From Microvirga pudoricolor (GTDB lineage Bacteria > Pseudomonadota > Alphaproteobacteria > Rhizobiales > Beijerinckiaceae): DNA of 64,000 nucleotides. The stretch lies in NCBI RefSeq assembly GCF_016892705.1, contig NZ_JAFEMB010000008.1, forward strand, positions 62,001-126,000. Reading direction: 5' to 3'. A program made the translations under genes and the position numbers. A model generated the notes under the pieces. That model did no database searches, was not told the origin of the DNA, and saw only the letters and a list, made by a program, of their open reading frames with translations. Positions 39,873 through 48,830 of the stretch are shown here, one piece after another (the first letter of the stretch is position 1; the number at the start of each line of letters is the position of its first letter).

Positions 39873-40684
39873 ACTCCGGGGCCCTCGGCAACCGTTCCTT
39901 TCACGGCCCAGGCCCTGGCGGCGAGTAGGATCTCGCCGTCGGGGCCCGTCCGGAGCCTGCCGCGAACGTCTTCGCGCAAGCGTTCTCGCGCCTCCTCGCT
40001 CAGCGACATGCAATATCTGGGTGCCGAACCAGTGCCGCCGAGAAACGGTGTCCAATAGTCGTCGAAACTGTCGAAGGGCGTCGGGATGTCGATAGCGCGA
40101 ACCTCGACATCCCGCAGTCCAGCCTGCGTCAGCAGCGACTTGAGAGGTTCAGGGCGGCAGATTGGGGCTTTCATCCCATCGTCGAAGGCGCTCGCGCTTG
40201 GATCGAGGGCGATGGCAGCATCGAAGAAAGTGCGCATCAGCTGCATGTGTCCGGCATAATCCCAGACATAGAGCGCAACCGTGCCACCCGGCCTCGTCAC
40301 GCGGGCCATTTCGCGAAGAATGGCTTCCTTATCGGACACGAAGTTGAGCAGTAGCCCCGCGACAGCGACGTCGAAGCGACCATCCGGCTCCGAGATCGAA
40401 GCCGCATCGCCTAGCCTACAATGGACACGGGTATCGGCCAGCGCCACCTCGGCGGTCGTCAGGATGGCATCGGAGCTGTCGACGGCGACAACGCGAGCGG
40501 GCTCGCACGCACTTAGGATCGCCGATGTCAGCGCACCGGTGCCGCACCCGACATCGATCCAGCTTGATTCGGGTAGGGCCGCGATCCATTCGGTGAAAAT
40601 CGGAGCCACCTTGCGGCTCCAGCGGCCCATATAGCGTTCGTAAGCGTCACCGCTGTTCCAGAGATTTGGCTGCGTTATGGGCAT
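39851..40684 (-). CDS. SAM-dependent class I methyltransferase
   Basis: 277 residues. Rossmann-like motif I reads WIDVGCGTGALTSA, followed by VVAVDSSDAIL (motif II), FDVAVAGLLLNFV and the post-motif RVTRPGGTVALYVWD. It is similar to small-molecule methyltransferases (UbiE/COQ5-like fold). The substrate is unknown. It overlaps the convergent DUF6454 gene at the 3' end. Confidence 0.88.
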   Translation of the reverse strand: MPITQPNLWNSGDAYERYMGRWSRKVAPIFTEWIAALPESSWIDVGCGTGALTSAILSACEPARVVAVDSSDAILTTAEVALADTRVHCRLGDAASISEPDGRFDVAVAGLLLNFVSDKEAILREMARVTRPGGTVALYVWDYAGHMQLMRTFFDAAIALDPSASAFDDGMKAPICRPEPLKSLLTQAGLRDVEVRAIDIPTPFDSFDDYWTPFLGGTGSAPRYCMSLSEEARERLREDVRGRLRTGPDGEILLAARAWAVKGTVAEGPGVYFTSAS

Positions 40685-40757
40685 GGGGCAAGCCTCCGCT
40701 TGCCGCCGATTCTACAACCCGTCCCGAAGTATGGCTAACCCGGCAGGGCCCGCGCCG

Positions 40758-41654
40758 TTACTCGTCGATGCTGGCGGTCTGGGTCACGTCGCCGGTGTTG
40801 CACAGGCCCGCGGCCTGGAGGCGGCGCAGGTCGCGCGGCTCGCAGGACGTCTGCACGAACATGCGCCACTGGTTCTCCGTGCCGTAGAACGTGTTGCGGT
40901 CCACGTCGCCCGTCACGCCGGGAACGCGGCCCGTCGTGGTGAACTGCCAGAAGGTCCAGCGGCGGTCGGTGTAGCGGTGGTGCGGCTCGGCGGCGGTGCT
41001 GCGGATCCAGTAGGGATAATCGTTATAGGCCCCTTCCAGGATATCCTTGTGGAAGGTGATGTCGGTGTAGATGATCGGCCGCTTGCCCGTATGGGCCTCC
41101 ATCTCGCGCAGCATGACGTCGATCATGGCCAGCGCCTGCTCGCGGGGCACTTTCTTGGGGCAGTTGACCGACTCGCCGTTCCATTCGAGGTCGAGCACGG
41201 GGGGCAGGGCATCCGGGTCCTGGGGCACGTTCCGCTTGAACCAGGCCGCCTGCTCGTGGGCCGGGCGGCACCAGTAGACGAAATGGTAGGCGCCGCGCGG
41301 GATGCCGGCCTTCTTGGACGCGAACCAATTTTCCAGGAAGCGGTCGTCGATATGGTCGCCGCCCTCCGTGGCCTTGATGAAGGCGAATTGCGTCCCGGCA
41401 TTGCGCATGGCCGACCAATCGACCTTGCCCTGCCACTTGGAGATATCGACCCCGTGAATCGGCAGGGCGTGAGCGGAGGCCACGCCCTGGTGGGGCCGGA
41501 CATCACCCTTGGTGGGATAACGGCTCGTGGGCGCCACGGCGCAGGACGCCAGGCCCGCCGCGATGGTCGCGACGGCGCAGAACCGCACGGCGCGGACGAC
41601 TTTCGAGAAAGTGCTGGCTTTCTTCGGACGGGCGGGGCGGCGGCGAGGCTTCAT
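40758..41654 (-). CDS. Glycoside hydrolase family 25 lysozyme-like lipoprotein
   Basis: 298 residues. A basic N-terminus and hydrophobic segment end in a lipobox (GLASC), so it is probably a lipoprotein. The GH25 domain starts HGVDISKWQGKVDW with later FAFIKATEG, GAYHFVYWCRP and catalytic-region DLEWNGE. It should cleave the MurNAc-GlcNAc bond of peptidoglycan in the periplasm, in wall remodelling. No holin or phage gene is nearby, arguing against a prophage origin. Confidence 0.9.
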   Translation of the reverse strand: MKPRRRPARPKKASTFSKVVRAVRFCAVATIAAGLASCAVAPTSRYPTKGDVRPHQGVASAHALPIHGVDISKWQGKVDWSAMRNAGTQFAFIKATEGGDHIDDRFLENWFASKKAGIPRGAYHFVYWCRPAHEQAAWFKRNVPQDPDALPPVLDLEWNGESVNCPKKVPREQALAMIDVMLREMEAHTGKRPIIYTDITFHKDILEGAYNDYPYWIRSTAAEPHHRYTDRRWTFWQFTTTGRVPGVTGDVDRNTFYGTENQWRMFVQTSCEPRDLRRLQAAGLCNTGDVTQTASIDE

Positions 41655-41809
41655 CGTCGGGACCAGAATTACGCGATACTTATTGCATCAGGGATGACCG
41701 AATGTCGTTAACAGGATGTTGAGAAATCCTTCCTTGCGCCGAGAAGTCACAAGAAGTTTATTGATTTTTGTTGGAAACGACGCTCTCCCGTGGGCCTGCC
41801 GCGAGTGAG

Positions 41810-42490
41810 ATGCCTGCCTTCCCGTGCTTCACATCAGGGTCCGCCGTGCCGCTCGACGACTTTGCCCCGTACCAGGATTTGGCCGGGAACCTCCTGCCCC
41901 ATGGCCTCGATGCCGCCGGAGACGGGTCCCACGACCTCGCGCACCTCCGCAGGGTCTGGCGCAGTGCCCAGCGGATCCGAGCGCGGGAAGGGGGCGACCC
42001 GGTCATCCTGCTTGCGGCCGCGCTGCTCCACGACTGCGTGCATGTCGAGAAGAACTCTTCCCTGAAAGCCGAGGCCTCGCGACGGGCGGCCGACAAGGCC
42101 TCGGCGGTCCTGGAATCCATCGGCTGGGAGCCCGGCAGGGTGGGGCAGGTCGCCCATGCCATTGCGGCCCACAGCTTCTCGGCCGGCATCGAGCCCGAGA
42201 CCTTGGAGGCCAGAATCCTGCAGGACGCCGATCGGCTCGACGCCCTCGGGGCGATCGGGGTGGCGCGTTGTTTCTACACGGCCGGCCGGATGAACAGCCT
42301 GCTCTACGATCCCGAGGATCCCGAGGCCCGGAACAGGCCCTACGATGACCGTCGCTACGCCGTCGACCACTTCCGAACGAAGCTCTTGAACTTGGCTTCG
42401 GGCTTCCGGACCGAGGCCGGAGCGCACCTGGCGAGGGAGCGGCACGAGCGGCTCGAGCGGTTTCTCCGGGAGTTCCAGGACGAGATCTGA
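41810..42490 (+). CDS. HD-domain phosphohydrolase
   Basis: 226 residues from ATG 41810; TTG 41768 would be a longer alternative. The HD metal site is HDLAHLRRV, LLAAALLHDCVH and later AHAIAAHSFS and LQDADRLDALGAIG. It resembles the YedJ/uncharacterised HD hydrolases acting on nucleotides or phosphate esters. It converges on mgtE with one base between their stops. Confidence 0.87.
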   Translation: MPAFPCFTSGSAVPLDDFAPYQDLAGNLLPHGLDAAGDGSHDLAHLRRVWRSAQRIRAREGGDPVILLAAALLHDCVHVEKNSSLKAEASRRAADKASAVLESIGWEPGRVGQVAHAIAAHSFSAGIEPETLEARILQDADRLDALGAIGVARCFYTAGRMNSLLYDPEDPEARNRPYDDRRYAVDHFRTKLLNLASGFRTEAGAHLARERHERLERFLREFQDEI

Positions 42491-42491
42491 G

Positions 42492-43907
42492 TCAGATCCC
42501 GAACCAGAAGGTCGCGATTCCCAGAAACGAGAAGAATCCAACGATGTCCGTGATGCTCGTCACGAAGGGGCCGGACGAGACGGCGGGGTCGACGCCGAGC
42601 CGGTTGAGGGTCAGCGGCACGAAGATGCCGCCCAACGCTGCGAAGAGCAGCACGGTCATGAGCGCCAGGCCGATGACGAGGCCTAGGTCGATCGTGTCGA
42701 ACCAGAGGCTCGCCAGCGTCCCGAGAATGATCGCGAAGGCGAGCCCGTTGAGCACCCCGACCATGGCCTCGCGCCGAATGATGCGCCAGGCGTTGGCCTT
42801 GCCGAGCTCACGGGTCGCCAGGGCTCGCACGGCCACCGTCATGGTCTGGGTGCCCGCATTGCCGCCCATGGAGGCCACGATGGGCATCAGGATGGCCAGC
42901 GCCACCATGTGCTCGATTGCCCCTTCGAAAAAGCGGATGACGCTCGCGGCGGCCAGCGCCGTGCACATGTTCACGAACAGCCAGGGAAAGCGGCTGCGCT
43001 GGGTGTAGAGCACCGTGTCCGACAGCTCTTCCTCGGAGTTGACGCCGCCCAACTGCTTGATGTCGGCGTCCGCCTCCTCCTCGAGCACGTCCACGATGTC
43101 GTCCACCATCATGGCGCCGACGAGCCGGTTCGAATCGTCCACCACTGCAGCCGAGACGAGGTTGTAGCGCTCGAACAGGCGGGCGACCTCCTCCTGGTTC
43201 TGGGTGGCCACCACGCGGTCGGGCTCGTCGTCCATGATCTCCTGGATCGTCACCGGGCGCTTGGAGCGCAGGAGCCGGTCCAGGGACACGGCGCCCAGAA
43301 GGCGGGCGGCGGGATCGATGACGAAGATCTCGTAGAAGGTCTCCGGCAGGTCGTCAGTCTCGCGCATGAAGTCGATGGTCTGTCCGACGGTCCAGAACGG
43401 CGGCACGGCGATGAACTTGGTCTGCATCCGCCGCCCGGCGCTCTCCTCGGGATAGTCGAGGGAGCGCTGCAGGGCCACGCGTTCGAGGGCCGGAAGCTGG
43501 TCGAGAACCTCGGCTTTCTCCTGCTCGTCCAGGCTCTCCAGGATTCGGACCGCGTCGTCCGAATCGAGGTCTCGCACGCCTTCCGCGACGGTGGAGGTCT
43601 CCAGCTCCTCCAGGATCTCCTCGCGAACCGCGTCGTCGACCTCCGTCAGGGCCGTGAAATCGAAGTCGGCCCCCAGGAGTTCGATCAGGCGGGGCCGCTC
43701 GTCGGGCGCCAGCGCCTCGATGAGGTCGCCGAGATCGGCCTCGTGCACATCGTCCAGGAGTTCGCGCAGGCGCGCGGCGTCGGAGGCCTCGATGGCCTCC
43801 GCGACGGTGTCTACGTAGACCCGGTTCAATTCGCCGCTCTCGTCGCGGAAGACCATGGGCTCGGCGACCGCACCCTCGGGCGGCGTCTGGTCGTTGACGT
43901 CCTGCAT
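42492..43907 (-). CDS. mgtE: Magnesium transporter MgtE
   Basis: 471 residues from ATG 43907 (AAGGACAGG just upstream; GTG 43934 would add nine). Architecture is an N-terminal acidic superhelical MgtE_N domain (about 25-135), paired CBS domains (about 140-265) and a C-terminal five-helix channel domain containing MPIVASMGGNAGTQ and the conserved Pro/Asp-rich SSGPFVTSITDIVGF. It imports Mg2+ (and related divalents) and is gated by cytosolic Mg2+ through the CBS region. It also could carry Mn2+ poorly; relevance to the peroxidase locus is not implied. Confidence 0.95.
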   Translation of the reverse strand: MQDVNDQTPPEGAVAEPMVFRDESGELNRVYVDTVAEAIEASDAARLRELLDDVHEADLGDLIEALAPDERPRLIELLGADFDFTALTEVDDAVREEILEELETSTVAEGVRDLDSDDAVRILESLDEQEKAEVLDQLPALERVALQRSLDYPEESAGRRMQTKFIAVPPFWTVGQTIDFMRETDDLPETFYEIFVIDPAARLLGAVSLDRLLRSKRPVTIQEIMDDEPDRVVATQNQEEVARLFERYNLVSAAVVDDSNRLVGAMMVDDIVDVLEEEADADIKQLGGVNSEEELSDTVLYTQRSRFPWLFVNMCTALAAASVIRFFEGAIEHMVALAILMPIVASMGGNAGTQTMTVAVRALATRELGKANAWRIIRREAMVGVLNGLAFAIILGTLASLWFDTIDLGLVIGLALMTVLLFAALGGIFVPLTLNRLGVDPAVSSGPFVTSITDIVGFFSFLGIATFWFGI

Positions 43908-44057
43908 GAGCCTGTCCTTGAACGGTGAGACCACGGGGCTTTTAGGGCGGACCCTTGCGGGAGCGATGCGGCGGAAGGGAATCGCGAACGCTGCCTAGCT
44001 GCCCTGTCCAGGCCCAGGAAACAAGGCTGGTTTTCCGGCTCACGAACGGTGCGGGCA

Positions 44058-44083
44058 ACAAAAAAGGCTCCCGAAGGAGCCTT
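44058..44083 (-). terminator. Intrinsic terminator of tRNA-Leu
   Basis: Read on the minus strand: AAGGCTCC, loop TTCG, GGAGCCTT then a T-run (six A in the plus strand at 44060-44065). It lies 35 bases past the tRNA-Leu gene and is a textbook intrinsic terminator. Confidence 0.85.
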
Positions 44084-44117
44084 GCTTGCAGCACCCTTGC
44101 GGGCGCTCTCTAAAGTT

Positions 44118-44202
44118 TGGTGCGGCCAAGAGGACTCGAACCTCCACGGGTCTCCCCGCTACCACCTCAAGGTAGTGCGTCTACCAATTCCGCCATGGCC
44201 GC
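44118..44202 (-). tRNA. tRNA-Leu (anticodon GAG)
   Basis: 85 bases including CCA. The 5' acceptor arm GCGGCCA pairs with TGGCCGC. The anticodon stem-loop CTACC-TTGAGGT-GGTAG presents GAG, a long variable arm (class II) follows, and the T-arm holds GGTTCGAGTCC. It decodes CUC/CUU. A terminator follows at 44058-44083. Confidence 0.96.
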
Positions 44203-44242
44203 GGAACTTTGAAATCAGGGTGTTTCCCCTGACGAGGCGAGG

Positions 44243-44271
44243 GCTTTAGCAGATCGATCCGGCCGCCACAA
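44243..44271 (-). promoter_or_regulatory. Candidate promoter of tRNA-Leu
   Basis: On the minus strand TTGTGG (44266-44271) is followed after 17 bases by TAAAGC (44243-44248), about 40 bases before the tRNA. The match to consensus is moderate. Confidence 0.35.
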
Positions 44272-44461
44272 GCCCGGTGTTGAATCCCCTGCAGGATGCG
44301 CTTGCGCCCGGCTGAATCGGTTATAAATGAAAGAGCGGACAAGAGCTTAACCGGACCTGGAGGTGGCGCGGACGATGCGCCAGGGGCCTCCGGGACCGAA
44401 AATCGGCTCATATTTTCTTTTGGATCGGGGCAGAATTTTTTCGCTCCGGCATCGAGCGAGA

Positions 44462-45187
44462 GTGACCTTGGCACAAAACCGCGATCAGCTCGACACGGCC
44501 CTCCGGGCGGCGGCGGGCGCCGCGCCGGTCGAATGGCTGATCTCCGACGGCCTGACGCCTTACGAGCAAGCCGTCGCGTTCATGGAAGCGCGCGCCGCCG
44601 CCATCGCGGACGGCACGGCGCGGGAGTTGGTCTGGCTCGTCGAGCATCCGCCGCTCTACACCGCCGGCACCTCGGCCCAGTCCGCCGACCTCATCGAGCC
44701 GGACCGCTTCCCGGTCTTCCAGACCGGCCGAGGCGGGCAGTTCACCTACCACGGGCCCGGCCAGCGGGTCGCCTATGCGATGCTCGACCTAAAGCGTCGC
44801 ACGCCCGACCTGCGCCGCTACGTGGCGGCACTGGAGGCTTGGCTCATCCGGACCCTCGACGCCTTCAACGTCAAAGGCGAGCGACGGGAGGACCGGGTTG
44901 GCGTCTGGGTGGCGCGGCCCGAGAAAGGTGCGGGCGTCGAGGACAAGATCGCCGCGATGGGGATCCGCGTGCGCCGGTGGGTGACCTTCCACGGAATCAG
45001 CCTCAACGTGGACCCGGACCTATCGCACTTCTCCGGAATCGTGCCCTGCGGCGTCTCCCAGCACGGGGTCACGAGCTTCGTCGACCTCGGCCGTCTCGTG
45101 TCGATGCCGGAGGTGGATTTGGCCCTGCGCGCCGCTTTCGAGGAGATCTTCGGCCTCACCGAGACGGTGCGCGACCCTGCTCGATGA
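44462..45187 (+). CDS. lipB: Octanoyltransferase LipB
   Basis: About 241 residues from GTG 44462; in-frame candidates at TTG 44468 and ATG 44375 make the start uncertain. Motifs include [29 protein letters not shown], and [17 protein letters not shown] with the catalytic Lys. The acyl-accepting Cys is in [14 protein letters not shown]. It transfers octanoate from acyl-carrier protein to lipoyl domains in lipoate biosynthesis. It is transcribed away from tRNA-Leu. Confidence 0.93.
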   Translation: MTLAQNRDQLDTALRAAAGAAPVEWLISDGLTPYEQAVAFMEARAAAIADGTARELVWLVEHPPLYTAGTSAQSADLIEPDRFPVFQTGRGGQFTYHGPGQRVAYAMLDLKRRTPDLRRYVAALEAWLIRTLDAFNVKGERREDRVGVWVARPEKGAGVEDKIAAMGIRVRRWVTFHGISLNVDPDLSHFSGIVPCGVSQHGVTSFVDLGRLVSMPEVDLALRAAFEEIFGLTETVRDPAR

Positions 45188-45319
45188 ACAGCCGGACCTG
45201 TGGCCGGTTAGAACCACCCTCTCAGGAAAGCGGCCCGTCGGGCCGGGGAGGCTTCTCGCCGGAGGCACTTCATGCTCTAAGCTTAAGCTGAATACCGGTC
45301 ACCAGCGGATCACGGACCT

Positions 45320-45646
45320 ATGCAGCGCGCCCTTTTCGCCACCCTGATTGCTCTTTCGGCCTCGGCTTGCGCCTACAGCCCGTCGCCGGACGAGCAGATC
45401 CACACCGTCGATTCGCCAGCTGATATCCGCTACTGCACGCGCCTTGCCGAGGTGAGCCCCATCCTGGCCACAGGCCCCGGTTTCGCCTCGCCCTTGGCCG
45501 GCATGCAGGAGCAGACCCTGGCCATGGGCGGTACGCACCTCTACCTCGAAAAGCGCTCCGAAGATTGGGCGCTGACCCGCGGCATCGCCTATCGCTGCGG
45601 CTCAGGCACGGTCCGTGAGGTCACGGTCATCCGCGCGAAGGGCTGA
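45320..45646 (+). CDS. Small putative lipoprotein
   Basis: 108 residues. The N-terminus is a signal peptide with a cysteine at residue 17 (LSASAC), suggesting lipidation, though position -3 is Ala, not the usual Leu. The remainder (TRLAEVSPILATG, LAMGGTHLYLEKR, GIAYRCG) recalls DUF4156-like lipoproteins that carry a GEV-type strand and a second Cys. No function is known. Confidence 0.68.
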   Translation: MQRALFATLIALSASACAYSPSPDEQIHTVDSPADIRYCTRLAEVSPILATGPGFASPLAGMQEQTLAMGGTHLYLEKRSEDWALTRGIAYRCGSGTVREVTVIRAKG

Positions 45647-46291
45647 GTCTCGCTCCGCCGCGGAGACTTTCACGAATTCATAGATGCCCTTGTTCCTTCC
45701 CCCTTGCGGGAAGATGGGCGCGATAGCGTTCGGATGAGGGTGGGACCCCGCTGAGCGATGACATCGCTCGTACTGCCGTCATGCGCGGCCTTGAGCCACG
45801 TATCCACGTCTTGTGACGTGTGGCCCAGTGGGCCGGGTCAAGCCCGGCCATGACGGTCAGGAGGTTTGTGCTCCCGCGACCGATGGAGCGCTTCGACGTC
45901 TCAACCCCCATCCCGGTCGCTCGTGCGATCCGACCTTCCCCGCTGGGGCGGAGGATACGTGGCACCCCCAGCCGCTCGGAAAAATGTTGCTGCGGCGCAA
46001 CACCCTCAAACCTTCCTGATCTTGCCGTTCTTGGCCCAAGCTCCGCCGCGATCCCGCCATAAACCGGGAGCACCTGGGACGGCAGGATTAAGTGCTTCAA
46101 ACCTAACGCTTTACGGCAATCCGTCCCCTGAGGAATGCGGGCCCCGAGACCGCCCTGTCTCACCCTTCAGGATCGTTGCGTGTTCGGCGTCGTGCGTGGC
46201 AGATCACACCGGTTCCTAACCTTTTGGAACTAGAGAGATATGCCGCCGAGGGTCCTCCGGGTGAGGGGTGCTTGGGGAAGAGTACGAGTCC
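45647..46291. other. Gene-free intergenic region with palindromic repeats
   Basis: 645 bases between the lipoprotein gene and ilvD. It holds a repeat related to 28111-28130 (about 45695-45740), a hairpin GAGCGAT/ATCGCTC at 45753-45769, and the exact 25-base element shared with the gatC-gatA gap (45831-45855). The rest, to 46291, shows no credible ORF on either strand and includes the ilvD promoter or leader region; I saw no obvious attenuator peptide. Confidence 0.65.
45831..45855. repeat. REP-like palindrome, second copy
   Basis: Twenty-five bases identical to 28600-28624; core GGCCGGG-TCAAG-CCCGGCC. It is preceded by another small hairpin (CACGTC/GACGTG at about 45804-45820), so the composite two-hairpin layout is shared with the copy at 28.5 kb. 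Confidence 0.8.
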
Positions 46292-48022
46292 ATGGATGCG
46301 CGCCTGATCGACAAATCGAGGTTGCCCAGCCGTCACGTGACGGAGGGACCGGCACGCGCCCCGCACCGCTCCTACCTCTATGCCATGGGCCTGACTCGCG
46401 AGCAGATCGCCCAGCCGCTCGTAGGCGTCGCGACCTGCTGGAACGAGGCCGCTCCCTGCAACATCTCCCTCATGCGCCAGGCCCAATCCGTGAAGAAGGG
46501 TGTCGCGGCCGCAGGCGGCACGCCCCGCGAGTTCTGCACCATCACGGTGACGGACGGCATCGCCATGGGCCATCAAGGCATGAAGGCCTCGCTCCCGTCG
46601 CGGGAGGTGATCGCCGATTCGGTCGAGCTGACCATGCGCGGCCATTCCTACGATGCACTCGTGGGCATGGCGGGCTGCGACAAGTCCCTGCCCGGCATGA
46701 TGATGGCGATGGTCCGCCTCAACGTGCCGTCGATCTTCATCTATGGCGGCTCGATCCTCCCGGGTTCCTTCCGGGGCAAGCAGGTGACGGTACAGGATCT
46801 GTTCGAGGCCGTGGGCAAGCATTCCGTCGGCGAGATGTCCGACGAGGACCTGACCGAGCTGGAGCAGGTGGCCTGCCCGTCGGCCGGAGCCTGCGGCGCC
46901 CAGTTCACCGCCAACACCATGGCGACCGTGTCCGAGGCCATCGGCCTCGCGCTGCCCTATTCGGCCGGCGCCCCGGCCCCGTACGAGATCCGCGACCGGT
47001 TCTGCGCCATGGCGGGCGAGATGGTGGTGGAACTCATCCGCCAAAACATCCGCCCTCGGGATATCGTCACCCGCAAGGCGCTGGAGAACGCCGCGACCGT
47101 GGTGGCGGCCTCCGGGGGCTCGACCAACGCGGCCTTGCACCTGCCTGCCATCGCCCATGAAATCGGCATCAAGTTCGACCTGTTCGACGTGGCCGAGATC
47201 TTCCGGCGCACGCCCTATATCGCCGACCTGAAGCCCGGCGGCCGCTACGTGGCCAAGGACATGTTCGAGGTCGGCGGCATCCCGCTCCTCATGAAGACCC
47301 TCCTCGACCACGGCTACATGCACGGCGACGAGATGACCGTGACCGGCCGCACGATGGCCGAGAACCTCGCCGGCGTGAAATGGAACCCGGACCAGGACGT
47401 GGTCCGGCCCGCCGACCGGCCCATCACGCCGACCGGCGGCGTCGTCGGACTGCGCGGCAATCTCGCGCCCGAGGGCGCCATCGTGAAGGTGGCCGGCATG
47501 CCTGTGGAGAAGCAGGTATTCCGGGGTCCGGCCCGCTGCTTCGACGGCGAGGAGGCCTGCTTCGAGGCCGTGAGCAGCCGCACCTACAAGGAAGGCGACG
47601 TGCTTGTGATCCGCTACGAGGGTCCACGCGGCGGCCCCGGCATGCGCGAGATGCTGTCGACCACGGCCGCCCTCTACGGTCAGGGCATGGGCGACAAGGT
47701 CGCGCTCATCACGGACGGGCGATTCTCTGGGGCGACGCGGGGCTTCTGCATCGGCCATGTAGGGCCGGAAGCGGCGGTGGGCGGTCCGATCGGGCTGATC
47801 CGCGACGGCGACATGATCGTTCTCGACGCCATCGAGGGCACTATCGAGGTGGAGTTGTCCGACGAGGAGCTGGCGCGCCGCCGGGCCGAGTGGTCCCCGC
47901 GCGAGACGACCGCGACCTCCGGCTATCTCTGGAAATATGCACAAACCGTCGGTTCCGCGCGGGATGGGGCCGTAACCCATCCGGGCGGCGCCGCAGAAAA
48001 AGAAACCTATGCGGACGTTTAG
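46292..48022 (+). CDS. ilvD: Dihydroxy-acid dehydratase
   Basis: 576 residues from ATG 46292; an in-frame GTG at 46268 lies upstream. Iron-sulfur-cluster cysteines and metal residues are in ATCWNEAAPCNISL, AGCDKSLPGMM and CPSAGACGAQFTANTM. The C-terminal SGATRGFCIGHVGPEAA is conserved. It dehydrates dihydroxy-acids in valine, leucine and isoleucine synthesis. The downstream exoR-like gene begins 14 bases before its stop, in another frame. Confidence 0.95.
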   Translation: MDARLIDKSRLPSRHVTEGPARAPHRSYLYAMGLTREQIAQPLVGVATCWNEAAPCNISLMRQAQSVKKGVAAAGGTPREFCTITVTDGIAMGHQGMKASLPSREVIADSVELTMRGHSYDALVGMAGCDKSLPGMMMAMVRLNVPSIFIYGGSILPGSFRGKQVTVQDLFEAVGKHSVGEMSDEDLTELEQVACPSAGACGAQFTANTMATVSEAIGLALPYSAGAPAPYEIRDRFCAMAGEMVVELIRQNIRPRDIVTRKALENAATVVAASGGSTNAALHLPAIAHEIGIKFDLFDVAEIFRRTPYIADLKPGGRYVAKDMFEVGGIPLLMKTLLDHGYMHGDEMTVTGRTMAENLAGVKWNPDQDVVRPADRPITPTGGVVGLRGNLAPEGAIVKVAGMPVEKQVFRGPARCFDGEEACFEAVSSRTYKEGDVLVIRYEGPRGGPGMREMLSTTAALYGQGMGDKVALITDGRFSGATRGFCIGHVGPEAAVGGPIGLIRDGDMIVLDAIEGTIEVELSDEELARRRAEWSPRETTATSGYLWKYAQTVGSARDGAVTHPGGAAEKETYADV

Positions 48023-48821
48023 TCTCATCGCCGCCGCGCTCGGCATCACCTTGGTCGGATCCGGGGCGGCCCTTGCCCTCGACGCGGCCCCGCGTCCGAC
48101 GCCGCTCGCGCCCAATTCCAAGTACAGCTCGGCCCGCGAGGCGGTTCGCGACGGCATCCGCGACTACAATGCGGGCGACAAGCGCGGCGCCGCCCAGGCG
48201 CTGGAATATGCGGCTGGCCAGGGGCATACCCTCGCGCTCTGGAAGCTCGGGCGCATGTATGCGGACGGTGACGGCGTCCAGCACGACGACCTGAAGGCGT
48301 TCGAGTTCTTTTCCAAGCTGGCGGACCAGAACGCCGACGAGAGCCCGGATTCTCCCAACGCCCCCGTGGTCGCGAGCGCGTTCGTGGCGCTCGGCACCTA
48401 TTTCCTCGACGGCATCAGCAACACCTACGTGAGCGCCAATCCGACCCGCGCCGTGGAGATGTTCAGCTACGCGGCCACGTATTACAGCGACTCGAACGCC
48501 CAGTATAACCTGGCGCGGCTCTACATGGAGGGCACGGGCGTCGAGAAGGATTCCCGCATGGCGGCGCGGTGGTTCAACCTCGCGGCCGAGAAGGGGCATC
48601 ACGCCTCGCAGGCCATGCTCGGGCGGCTGCTGTTCAACGGCCAGGGCGTCTCCCGCCAGCGGGCGCGGGGCCTCATGTGGCTGACGCTCGCCCGCGAGGC
48701 CGCTGATCCGGTCAAGGAGCAGTGGATCTCGGACCTGTACGAGCAGGCCTTCGCGGCCTCAGGAGAAAGCGACCGCAAGCTCGCGCTGGCGATGCTCGAG
48801 CAATACATGCAGCGGCGCTGA
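48009..48821 (+). CDS. exoR: ExoR-like periplasmic Sel1-repeat regulator
   Basis: 270 residues with a signal peptide (cleavage near LALDA) and several Sel1/TPR-like repeats: ALEYAAGQGHTLALWKLGRMYADGDGV (shown in part), AQYNLARLYMEGTGV, AARWFNLAAEKGHHASQAMLGRLLF. Length and order match rhizobial ExoR, which holds the ChvG/ExoS-ChvI two-component system off by binding the sensor in the periplasm. That regulates succinoglycan or other exopolysaccharide, motility and acid response. ExoS/ChvI genes are not in the window. It overlaps ilvD by 14 bases and has no separate promoter visible, so at least some expression should be coupled. Symbol by family resemblance. Confidence 0.8.
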   Translation: MRTFSLIAAALGITLVGSGAALALDAAPRPTPLAPNSKYSSAREAVRDGIRDYNAGDKRGAAQALEYAAGQGHTLALWKLGRMYADGDGVQHDDLKAFEFFSKLADQNADESPDSPNAPVVASAFVALGTYFLDGISNTYVSANPTRAVEMFSYAATYYSDSNAQYNLARLYMEGTGVEKDSRMAARWFNLAAEKGHHASQAMLGRLLFNGQGVSRQRARGLMWLTLAREAADPVKEQWISDLYEQAFAASGESDRKLALAMLEQYMQRR

Positions 48822-48830
48822 ACCCGGATT

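Noticed and set aside
40758..41654. GH25 lysozyme as evidence of a prophage
   Set aside because: It is a lipoprotein with ordinary neighbours; no holin, portal, capsid or integrase gene is present.
45678..46163. 161-codon minus-strand frame upstream of ilvD
   Set aside because: Runs through palindromic repeats and lacks a start signal; translation is repeat-derived.
46160..48157. 665-codon minus-strand frame over ilvD
   Set aside because: Antisense shadow of a highly conserved gene; low-complexity translation with no recognisable motif.
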